Below are positions 33,539 through 42,600 of a DNA stretch of 64,000 nt, piece after piece; within the stretch, counting starts at the first letter, position 1; every line of letters starts with the position of its first letter. The notes under the pieces are model-generated. The model saw nothing but the letters and a program-made list of their open reading frames with translations. It had not been told where the DNA came from and made no database searches. The translations under genes and the position numbers were made by a program. Source of the DNA: Laguncularia racemosa. Its lineage: Eukaryota > Streptophyta > Magnoliopsida > Myrtales > Combretaceae. The stretch covers positions 372,001 through 436,000 of the forward strand of contig JBBMOL010000195.1 of assembly GCA_037954665.1 (NCBI GenBank), written 5' to 3'.

Positions 33539-34141
33539 AGAGGGCGTGTATTTTCAAGGCACGGCCGTGTAGGAATCTCAAGATTGCACAAAATCATACA
33601 CGGCCAGACACACGACTAAAAGGCACGGCCGTGTATGGATTCAAGCAAATCCACATAAAGATACACGTCTAGAAGTACACGGTCGTGTATCACTTCAAGG
33701 TCGGCTTAAGGCCGCCGGCCTTCATGTTCTGTTTTTGTTATTTTTACGCAACTTATTGAAGTGATGTTGTTTTGGGCTTTATTGTTATGAATTGTAAACC
33801 CTAGTATAAAACTCTTAGGGTTTAGAACATAATATACATCTTAGAACATTAACAACACTTTTGAGAGGCTCCTCTCTTGGTTCTTCAAGAACTAACTAGA
33901 ACTTATCGGATTAATTTCCATGGCGTTCATCCCGACTTATCAATCGGTCTTTCATCCCGATTGTGGCGTCTTCATATTACACCAAGGTTCTTGTCTCGCT
34001 TATAGACAACGGGTTGCGGTTTCCACTTGAGGGTGTTTGGGCATCTTAGGTAACGAATTCCGAGCGTATTGGTCTTGGGTTTCGTCACAGGTTGGCGTGG
34101 TTCGTATCAATTAGGAATCCAATCAAACCAATCTCGCATCA
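33307..34141 (+). repeat. Element D, 3' LTR
   Basis: 835 bp, direct repeat of 27342-28197; lacks one 21-bp unit of the CCGCCGGCCTTCATG repeat. Followed by the GTATG duplication. Confidence 0.95.
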
Positions 34142-34594
34142 GTATGTATGTGTGGCGTTATGTGTGTATGTTGATTGAAGGTGTTGCAACGTGGTAAATT
34201 GGTGTTGTGGTGAAGTGAGTGCATTGTGATTAGGTGTGTGTGGCGGTGCAAATTTGTGGAGTTGTGTGTAGTGTAAGGTGTCGCACATTAAGACTCATTG
34301 TGGGTGTAAAACTTTAGCAAGAAAGGAAAGTTGAGTGGTGAAGTTTGAATTCAAAAACAAGTATTAAAGTGTGAAAGTAATTGAAACTCATTACTTAAAC
34401 ACTTGCTAGTTGAATTATTTCTTAACTACTTAGAAATAATTGTGTGCACTTCATTTATTTAACTTTACTTGAAGTACCAATAAACATTTCTTGTATCGGT
34501 TGATTGTGAGCATCGTGGGTGTGTAGGGGCGTGTAAGGGTGTGTTGTCGTGGTGTGGTGAAGTGTATTGAGGTTATTGAAATCAGTAAGCAACA
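34142..34594 (+). other. C1 leader, right part
   Basis: Resumption of the G/T-rich C1 leader after element D (starts with the GTATG duplication). Contains ATTAAAGTGTGAAAGTAATTG and TTACTTAAACACTTG, also found in C2 near 50690. No coding frame. Confidence 0.7.
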
Positions 34595-35769
34595 ATGTCA
34601 AGTGAGTTGTATTTGTCTACTAACATATTGCATCGGGACTTGACTTCCTTTCAAACCATTGATGAGGGACAAAGAGAAAACTTGTTCCATACTTCTTGTA
34701 GGGTACAAGGAAACTTGTGCGCAATTATTATTGATGGTGGTAGTTGTACTAATGTTGTAGCTGTATCATTAGTATCGAAGTTGAAACTTGAAACTATCCC
34801 ACATCCTAAACCCTATACATTACATTAGTTGAATGATCAGGATGGTCTTTGTGTGACCCAAAGGGCTAGGGTACCCTTCAGTATAGGGGACAAGTACTAT
34901 GATGAGCTTGAATGTGATATTCTTCCTCTTTATGCATCCCATATATTACTTGGTAGACCATGGTTGTATGATAGGATGGTATTACATGATGGGTATAGAA
35001 ATACTTATATGTTCAAAAAAGATGGAAAACGTATAGTATTGAACCCTATGTCACCATCAGAGGTCCAAGAGATGCAAAGACAGATAAAACAACCATCACA
35101 GAATCTTGAGGATCATAGCCACATGATCAAACCTTTAGAGGACCAAACTATGCAGACGCAGGTATGCCAACCTTCAAAGGTTCTTGAGGCTCTAGTGACA
35201 TGAGCCAACCTTTAGAGCACAAAATTTGTCAAACACAGATGTGCTAACCTTTAGAGGATTCTGATGATCATAGTTAGATGAGCAGACTACTAGAGGACCA
35301 AACTGTTCAGGGTCGGTTATGTTCTCCTTCAGAGATACTAGTGGTTCACGAGCAGTTGAGTAAACCATTGGAGTATTCTGAGGATCAGAGTCAGATGAGT
35401 TTATCATTAGAGGGCCAGAATGTTCAGAGACAATTGTGTTCACCTTCAGAGGTCTCAGAAGGCAATGAGCAGTTGGGCCAATCATTAGAAGACCATAAGG
35501 ATCAGTGACATACAGATGAGTTAGAAAAGAAGGAAACAATATCAGTGAAATGGGTTGAAATAGGGGACAACTCAGTGGATAATGGGTCATTATTTGTGTT
35601 ACAGAAGAGATACATCCTGGAAATGAAGGAGAGAAAACAATCACCACCCGTGGTATTTCAGATTTTGGGATTCTGCAATGATATTTCTTCAGGTGGCTTA
35701 CTAGGAGGAAACGAAGTCTCTACTGCATTTGATCTACCAGATTTGAGGACAAATCTTTTTGAGGCCTGA
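34595..35769 (+). pseudogene. Element C1 protein: protease plus PLE/PSE repeats
   Basis: Begins at the ATG of MSSELYLSTNILHRDLTSF, a start shared with C2 (MSSEMFHYTNILHWTLTTF). Residues about 30-130 are a Ty3 aspartic protease: QRENLFHTSCRVQG, active site IIIDGGSCTNVV, ARVPFSIGDKYYDELECDI, ILLGRPWLYDR. A TAG at 34826-34828 breaks it; C2 has TGG there. Next come degenerate repeats with PLE and PSE boxes separated by Gln/His/Asp-rich text (for example RQLCSPSEVSEGNEQLGQSL), about 35085-35515. A frameshift lies between 35190 and 35278 and a TGA at 35506-35508. The end (ERKQSPPVVFQILGF, then STAFDLPDLRTNLFEA) finishes with the last residues of a Ty3 pol. RT, RNase H and integrase are absent. The role of the repeats is unknown. 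Confidence 0.75.
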
Positions 35770-35774
35770 GGAGA

Positions 35775-36087
35775 TGATAGGAATCAAAATCCGACAAGAC
35801 CTATCATAAGGGCAAGAACAAAAGGAATTCGAATTTTGGCGATGAGGGCCCATTTTGAGCAAATCGACCCCGGAATTATTTATATATTAACCTCTTTTCT
35901 ATTATTCTTGTATTGTATTTTTCAACAGGCACACTTATCATATTTTATAAGGCAATGGACAAACTCCCTCAGACTTAGCTTGTGGGTTATCTATGGATCG
36001 ATCTGAACCGGCGGTGAGCTGGGCCGATGGATCCTATAGAAGACCGGCATCTTGAAGACCATTTCTTTTATATATTTCTTATTTTAT
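35775..36087 (+). repeat. Element C1, 3' LTR, truncated
   Basis: First 313 bp of the LTR, TGATAGGAATCAAAATCCG to CTTATTTTAT, then an abrupt change to family-A LTR sequence. The break shares TTTAT (36083-36087) with both sources. Confidence 0.9.
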
Positions 36088-37029
36088 ACTTTTTCAACAC
36101 GGCCATGTTGGGGGTCGTGTTGCTCAACATGGGTTGGAGCATGACTATGTTAGGGGTTGTGTATTTTTCACTATAAAATTTGGTTTCAACATGGTTGGAA
36201 CACGACCGTATTGGGAGGCCGTGTTCTTTTAATTCAACACAGTCTAAACACGACCGTGTTGGGAGGTTGTGTTACCCTTGACTCAGCACGGTTGAAACAT
36301 GACTGTGTTAAAAGGTTGTGTATCTCTCGATGCATCTTTCACACTTAACATGGTCTAAACATGACCGTGTTAGGAGGTTGTGTTACAACTCAACACGGTC
36401 GGAACACGATCGTGTTGGGAGGCTGTGTATCTATTGGTATACCTTTCGAATTCAACACTGTCGAAACACGACCGTGTTGGTAGGCCGTGTTACCCTTGGC
36501 AAATCTCCACGAACCCTATTTCTTTTACTTCAAATTTTCCAAAACTCAATCCTCTCTATTCCTAAGCTCAATTATATCTCTAAAATATGTAATTGCATCT
36601 AGATTACAAGGATTTTTGCACTTACATCAAAATTACACACGTTGTATCCTTGAGTTGTTAACTCCCATTCTCTTATCGTCCCTTCTCATATCTTGAGTCC
36701 TGATGCGCACATGATACCCACGAGGTCTAATTCCAATGACTAATTTAAAATTCGCATAAAGATCCTTACCTCGTGTACTTGGAATTGACTCCCTCCTTTT
36801 TCCTTTCATCATCCTAGGGTTTCTCGTAAGGAGCGCTTGTCCTCTACGGATTTCTGTTTCACTGCTCAAAATGACAAAGAAGGCTCTTTAGGTTAATCTA
36901 GAGTATTTATACTTTATGTGTGAAATGTCCAAATTATCCCTTCTAATTTTCTAAAATTCCATCTTCGTCCTTAGCTTTTTGTGATAATATATATATTACA
37001 TAAATCAATAAAAAAAAATAGGTATTACA
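36083..37029 (-). repeat. Family A LTR, copy A1, part 2 (from a second LTR)
   Basis: Starts inside the hairpin minisatellite (equivalent to about 24901) and runs to the LTR terminus GGTATTACA. Because it repeats 24901-25637 it cannot be the simple continuation of part 1; it must come from another family-A LTR, probably the partner LTR of the same element. Flanks are AATGT (left, 23707-23711) and GTTGT (right, 37030-37034), so no clear target duplication. Open frames 36157-36869 lie in this LTR and are not genes. Confidence 0.85.
36092..36498 (-). repeat. Hairpin minisatellite, A1 part 2
   Basis: Eight units of the CAACACGGTCG...CGACCGTGTTGGGAGG type, two more than in 24905-25200. Best hairpins at about 36386-36412 and 36453-36480. 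Confidence 0.8.
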
Positions 37030-37992
37030 GTTGTACTTAAGGGAGCTAATCATTAGGTCATCAGTTTAAGGAATGAATATAAGAGGGTAGATTCTTCCAA
37101 ATATGGAAAGAAATACGAAGTTGAATGGAAAAAAGGGTTTAACAAAAAGTGCGTTACTCACATAGATATTACTCACCATAAAAACAGCTATACGACCTAG
37201 TTCCTACTTTGATATGACTCATAAAGTAAGCAATTAGGGTTTCACCACAACCATGCTAAAGGGTTGATAAGAGAGAGAATTTGAGAATAAAGACCCACAA
37301 AGGAAAAGTACATTCTCTATCTCCAAGAGATAAGTTTTTGGTCGTTACGAAAATAGACTATTTATAGTAAGTCTACTAGGGTTAAGGCTAAAATGGGAAA
37401 ACAAGTAGCACATTCTAAAAGAGTAATTAAATAAACATAATACTAGCTAAAAAGGGTAAAATAGTAAAGATAATCCTAGGAGGATAATCTATAATCTATC
37501 TTTGCTAGTTACTAGGATGGACACATGTCATTGTTGGGATGATAGGTCGTCTAGCAAATAAGACAAACTATATAAGAGTTGGAAGAGGTCCCAATCTTTA
37601 GGTTGGGTTGGCTAAGCTATAGGAGAACTCACATAATATTGTTGTTAGCTAGTTTGATTAGTCCCTTGATTAGAAAGATGGTAAGTAACAAGGCAAGTCG
37701 GTTGAAGAGTGCAGGTTAAAGTTGATAGGTTGGACTCTAGACTAAGTTAACCATCATTGTTCGTAAGCCCCAAAGGCTACCTTAGAGGTTATTTTAGGTC
37801 GGCCCATCTAGGTCATCTTCAACTTAAGTGACTATCAAAGGGGTACCTTGGTTGGGTAAGTCTTGTAACCTGTGAGATTGAATAAGAGTGACCACTTCTT
37901 TAATTGGTTAGTTGGATAAAATCCTCCATGTCAGGTTTTGGAGTCCAAATGCTCTAGCTCTAGTGATGGGGCTAAAAGTTGGATTCCTATCA
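37030..37992 (-). repeat. Family H LTR, second copy (left limit uncertain)
   Basis: On the minus strand starts TGATAGGAATCCAAC at 37992. Resembles 16250-17084: GTTTTGGAGTCCA, TGATGGGGCTAAAAG, TTGATAAGAG and the ACTATTTATAGT core at 37357-37368. It borders family-A LTR at 37029, so its far end may be missing. No internal domain or target duplication recognised. Confidence 0.55.
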
Positions 37993-38262
37993 AAGAGGAT
38001 GTAGTTAGGAGGACAAACCTCTATATATCTAGGCTTATCTCTCTTAACCTTTCACTATTTACTTTACAGCATTTTATGTTACCATTTTTTTTATTATTTA
38101 AGTTATAACTTGTATATCTAAGCATTACAATATTAGGCAAAAGCATATAGACACACATAACTCTAATATTTACATAAGAGCTTTTGCATTATAACTTAGA
38201 AAGGGGGTTAATTAATTTGAACTTAAACTTTATTTAATAACCAATTCACCCTCTCCCCTTCT
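37993..38262 (+). repeat. Copia-type LTR tail
   Basis: TATCTAAGCATTACAATATTAGGCAAAAGC, ACATAAGAGCTTTTGCAT and the terminal ATAACCAATTCACCCTCTCC are the usual landmarks of the last part of a copia LTR. No primer site or coding remains follow. Duplicated at about 40109-40380. Confidence 0.5.
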
Positions 38263-39446
38263 CTTGTTTGCTATTTAGGTTCTACACTAAACTTTCTTCT
38301 AACAATAGTACAAATGCCTATACATTTCTCTCGATGTGGGGAAAAAAAGGTATATTAGCAATCAAAATTCTAAAGGCATGTATAGTGATAGATGAATTAC
38401 TACATAAGTTTTTTTTCATGTCATTATTATTAAGAAAAGCCATTTATATGAACTAAGAGATTGTATTTAACTATAAGAAAAATGCTCAACTAATAAATAT
38501 CTAACTTAGTTAAGTATAAACTATAAGACAAAGAATTCCTAGCCCTGTCACAAATTCTATAAGTTGTCACTTAATTCCTCGCTCATAGCACATTGTAATA
38601 AGAGGCCATTTGATGAATGAAGATAGGGAGTACTACTTCTAGGTTTCACTAATTATTGGTTAGAGTGCCAAACTTAATTTTAGTTCTCCTCTTCACAATT
38701 ACAATTATTTAAATCCAAATGTAATGTAATTAAACTTAGGAATTCTCACAAACTTAAAGGCAACCCCAATTCAAATTCTAATATTTGTGTTTTCGAAGTT
38801 AGATTCCATCAATACATTTTTTGTTACATCTGCTTCTAGGAAATCAAAATGTGTTTCGTAAGCAAACAAACCCTTTAAGTAAAGCCATGATATAAGACAG
38901 TTGATATGAAAACTTAAATCAAACCAATAAGAAGAACTATTGCATTAAAATCCAAAACTAACATTTATAATCAACAAAATAGTTCTTTTAGAAGAAAAAT
39001 TTAGTTTACACAACAATTTAGGTTAGAAGCATGATAAGTAAAATTGATTAACAAATTAATAAGCCCTTTAAATTTATAGAAAAAAGAACTTCCAACATCC
39101 TAATGGAATCCTTAGGTATCAATTGTAGTGTACTAAGAGCGAAAGAAACACAAAAAAAGGAGCCAAAACAACCAAACTTGAGCACACCATCTTATTAACT
39201 ACTTAGTAATAAGCCCATTCGATGGCCTAACTAAGCCCATTCGACCACTCAACCTAGCTTACTCAATCAACCTCACATCACATTAAGTGCTCCTTTGATT
39301 ACTTGGTCATTGCTTCTTAGTTTCACCTCCCAATTTTTGTCTTTAACCCAATATTTTAATTATTCAACCTAAAACCTTAAGAAAAAAAAAAGTTAAATTA
39401 AGATTGAAGTAATTTTATTATATTTTCAAAATAATAATAATAATAA
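38263..39446. other. Unclassified AT-rich sequence
   Basis: No coding frame, LTR end or inverted repeat recognised. Duplicated in the right unit of the tandem pair. Confidence 0.5.
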
Positions 39447-41534
39447 TAAGTTTTTGGTCATTACGAAAATAGACTATTTATAGTAAGTTTACTAGGGTTA
39501 AGGCTAAAATGGGAAAACAAGTAGTACATTCTAAAAGAGTAATTAAATAAACATAATACTAGCTAAAAAGGGTAAAATAGTAAAGATAATCCTAGGAGGA
39601 TAATCTATAATCTATCCTTGCTAGTTGCTAGGATGGACACATGTCATTGTAGGGATGATAGGTGGTCTAGCAAATAAGATAAACTATACAAGAGTTGGTA
39701 GAGGTCCCAATCTTTAGGTTGGGTTGGCTAGGTTATGGGAGAACTCACATAGTATTGTTGTTAGCTAGTTTGCTTAGTCCCTTGATTAGAAAGATGGTAA
39801 GTAACATGGCAAGTCGGTTGAAGAGTGCAGGTTAAAGTTGATAGGTTGGACTCTAGACTAGGTTAACCATCATTGTTCATGAGCCCCAAAGGTTACCTTG
39901 GAGGTTATTTTAGGTCGGCCCATCTAAGTCATCTTCAACTTGAGTGACTATCAAAGGGGTGCCTTAGCTGGGTATGTCTTGCAACCTATAAGATTGAATA
40001 AGAGTGACCACTTCTTTAATTGGTTAGTTGGACAAAATCCTCCATGTCAGGTTTTGGAGTCCAAATGCTCTAGCTCTAGTGATGGGGCTAAAAGTTGGAT
40101 TCCTATCAAAGAGGATATAGGTAGGAGGACAAACCTCTATATATCTAGGCTTATCTCTCTTAACCTTTCACTATTTACTTTACAACATTTTATGTTACCG
40201 TTTTTTTATTATTTAAGTTATAACTTGTATATCTAAGCATTACAATATTAGGCAAAAGCATATAGACACACATAACTCTAATATTTACATAAGTGCTTTT
40301 GCATTATAACTTAGAAAGGGGGTTAATTAATTTGAACTTAAACTTTATTTAATAACCAATTCACCCTCTCCCCTTCTCTTGTCTACTATTTAGGTTCTAC
40401 ACTAAACTTTCTTCTAACAATAGTAGAAATGCCTATACATTTCTCTCCATGTGGGAAAAAAAAGGTATATTAGCAATCAAAATTCTAAAGGCATGTATAG
40501 TGATAGATGAATTACTACATAATTTTTTTTTTTCATTTCATTATTATTAAGAAAAGCCTTTCATATGAACTAAGAGATTGTATTTAACTATAAGAAAAAT
40601 GCTCAACTAATAAATATCTGACTCAATTAAGTATAAACTATAAGATAGAGAAATCCTAGCCTTGTCACTTAATTCCTCACTCATAACACATTGTAATAAG
40701 AGAGCATTTGATGAATGAAGAGAGGAAGTACTACTTCTAGGTTTCACTAATTATTAGTTAGAGTGCCAAACTTAATTTTAGTTCTCCTCTTCACAATTAC
40801 AATTATTTAAATCCAAATGTAATGTAATTAAACTTAGGAATTCTCACAAACTTAAAGGCAACCCCAATTCAAATTCTAATATTTGTGTTTTCAAAGTTAG
40901 ATTCCATCAATACATTTTTTGTTACATCAGCTTCTAGGAAATCAAAATGTGTTTCATAAGCAAACGAAACCTTTAAGTAAAGCCATGATATAAGGCTATT
41001 GATGTGAAAACTTAAATCAAACCAATAAGAAGAACTATTGCATTAAAATCCAAAACTAACATTTATAATCAATAAAATAGTTCTTTTAGAAGAAAAATTT
41101 AGAGAAAAACTTAGAACAAGCACAACAATTTAGGTTATAAGCATGATAAGTAAAATTGATTAATAAATTAATAAGTCCTTTAAATTTATAGAAAAAAGAA
41201 CTTCCAACATCCTAATTGAATCCTTAGGTATCAATTGAAGTGTACTATGAGTGAAAGAAACACAAAAAAATGAGCCAAAACAACCAAACTTGAGCTCACT
41301 ATCTTATTAACTACTTAGTAATAAGCCCATTCGACCACTCAACCTAGCCTACTCAATCGACCTCACATCACATTAAGTGCTCCTTTGATTACTTAGTCGT
41401 TGCTTCTTAGTTTCACCTCTCAATTTTTGTCTTTAACCTAATATTTTAATTATTCAACCTAAAACCCTAAGAAAAAAAAAGTTAAATTAAGATTGAAGTA
41501 ATTTTATTATATTTTCAAAATAATAATAATAATT
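39447..41534 (+). repeat. Tandem duplication, right unit (about 2088 bp)
   Basis: Second copy, in direct orientation, directly joined at the (TAA)n run. Differences from the left unit include an extra AGAAAAACTTAGAACAAG near 41103 and the absence of GATGGCCTAACTAAGCCCATTC near 41330. The frame 39940-40236 here is not a gene. Confidence 0.9.
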
Positions 41535-42280
41535 GCTATTGTTATTTTGTAAATTTATGATTTTAGCTAATATCCACAAGAAGGGATTAGAAGCCAAATT
41601 ATGGGCAAGCTTATTCCAAGTAAGTATCAATCATCCTTGTTTGATTTGTTGTACGTATAGGATTAGTTAATGAAGCTAATTACTATTCCACTTAAGATTT
41701 TTTTTTTTCTATATGTGGTTGATATTGAGGTCCAATCATTTGGGATAGGTGAGGCATGAAGTATGTATTTAGAGCCAACTACAAGGTCAATTATATGGGA
41801 TAAATTGACTTGTTGCTAGATAGTAATGCCACTTATATATGGACAAATGAGTTGATATGATGGATTCGTATTTGATACAAGTTGAAAAATTTAGAATGAA
41901 GTTACCGACTAGAATAGTTTTGGTATGTGATGTGACTATATATGGAGGTAATGACTTAATTATTGATGATGTGGAAGGACAAATTAGGATGCAACTATAA
42001 ATGGTACTAGTATTGGTGTAACGACCGAATGTATTTTATTTCTATTATCTTTTTCAAATTTATTATTTTCCCTTTGATTTAATGTAAATTTTTATATTAT
42101 ATCAAATAAAGGTGTCCGAGTAATTGAAATAAAACTTAGTAAACAAAATCAAATGATGTAAAAATACAAAATTCCACTTTTCTTCCTGAGCATTTAGCAT
42201 CACAAAAAGAAGAGGAAGAAACGATACCTTCCAATAGTCCCCTTCCCGAGTTATGAAAGTATACTAGACCACCCTACAAA
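41535..42280. other. Unassigned sequence
   Basis: AT-rich, apparently single copy within the window. No gene, RNA or repeat recognised. Confidence 0.5.
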
Positions 42281-42289
42281 AATTACAAA

Positions 42290-42600
42290 AGGGACCCAAA
42301 CCGACACACACAGGGACAGCAGTAAAGTTGATTATAAAATTTCCGAGGAACATATCACGAGGGACGCGGGCCACGAACAGTGTGAATATGATAGGACCCA
42401 CGAAAAGGTGTAGGCGACCTAACCAAATCGCATACATCCATAAACGCCATGATCGTGGGCTTCCATGTGGGCCTCTAGGGTTCCATGGGTATTACCACCA
42501 GTTGGCCCACTTAAATCTCAGCCTCATCTCCATCTGGAGGACCTTGTTTGAAGGGACTCTGTCCTTATTTTCTCTCCCCCCCACCTAAAATTAAGATTGT
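42290..42600 (+). promoter_or_regulatory. GC-richer patch with site II-like motifs
   Basis: This 300-bp patch is clearly more GC-rich than the surrounding 3 kb. It holds two GTGGGC motifs and one TTGGCCCAC (site II-like, TGGGCY), a CTAGGGTT telobox-like box at 42475-42482, and a C-rich CTCTCCCCCCC run at its end. An 86-codon frame (42328-42588) crosses it; I do not recognise a protein in it. It could be the promoter and 5' UTR of an unrecognised transcript, or a remnant of such. Confidence 0.3.

Larger units (their letters stand above)
27342..34141 (+). mobile_element. Element D: Ty3 retrotransposon with full domain set, CRM-like
   Basis: 6.8 kb, two LTRs (27342-28197 and 33307-34141), primer site, gag, protease, RT, RNase H, integrase and polypurine tract in the usual Ty3 order, and a perfect target duplication GTATG at 27337-27341 and 34142-34146. 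The LTRs differ by roughly 35 substitutions counted by eye plus one indel of about 21 bp, so it is the youngest datable insertion here. All catalytic residues I looked for are present, but nine breaks (stops and one frameshift) make it non-functional. No canonical chromodomain is seen; instead pol extends into the 3' LTR, as in the centromeric CRM clade. The clade name is inference. Confidence 0.9.
25638..36087 (+). mobile_element. Element C1: protease-only Ty3 retrotransposon (nested in LTR A1, 3' end deleted)
   Basis: 5' LTR 25638-26673, primer site 26680-26691, a non-coding leader, then a protease ORF (34595-35769) and a 3' LTR truncated at 36087. Element D (27342-34141) sits in the leader. 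Without D the element would be about 3.6 kb to the break. It inserted into LTR A1 after AATTG (25633-25637); the matching right duplication was lost in the deletion that joins 36087 to another family-A LTR. A complete relative, C2, lies at 48550-53097. Confidence 0.85.
37331..39446 (+). repeat. Tandem duplication, left unit (2116 bp)
   Basis: From TAAGTTTTTGGTCGTTACG to a run of TAA repeats. It matches 39447-41534 base for base except for scattered substitutions and small indels. It contains about 660 bp of LTR H, a copia LTR tail and unclassified sequence. No protein frame. Confidence 0.9.

Noticed and set aside
23707..37034. Target duplication for the family-A copy A1
   Set aside because: Flanks AATGT and GTTGT match at three of five bases only; the two A1 parts need not belong to one element.
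42328..42588. Possible small gene of 86 codons
   Set aside because: No recognisable domain, no second exon and no repeat of the frame elsewhere; kept only as a promoter-like patch.
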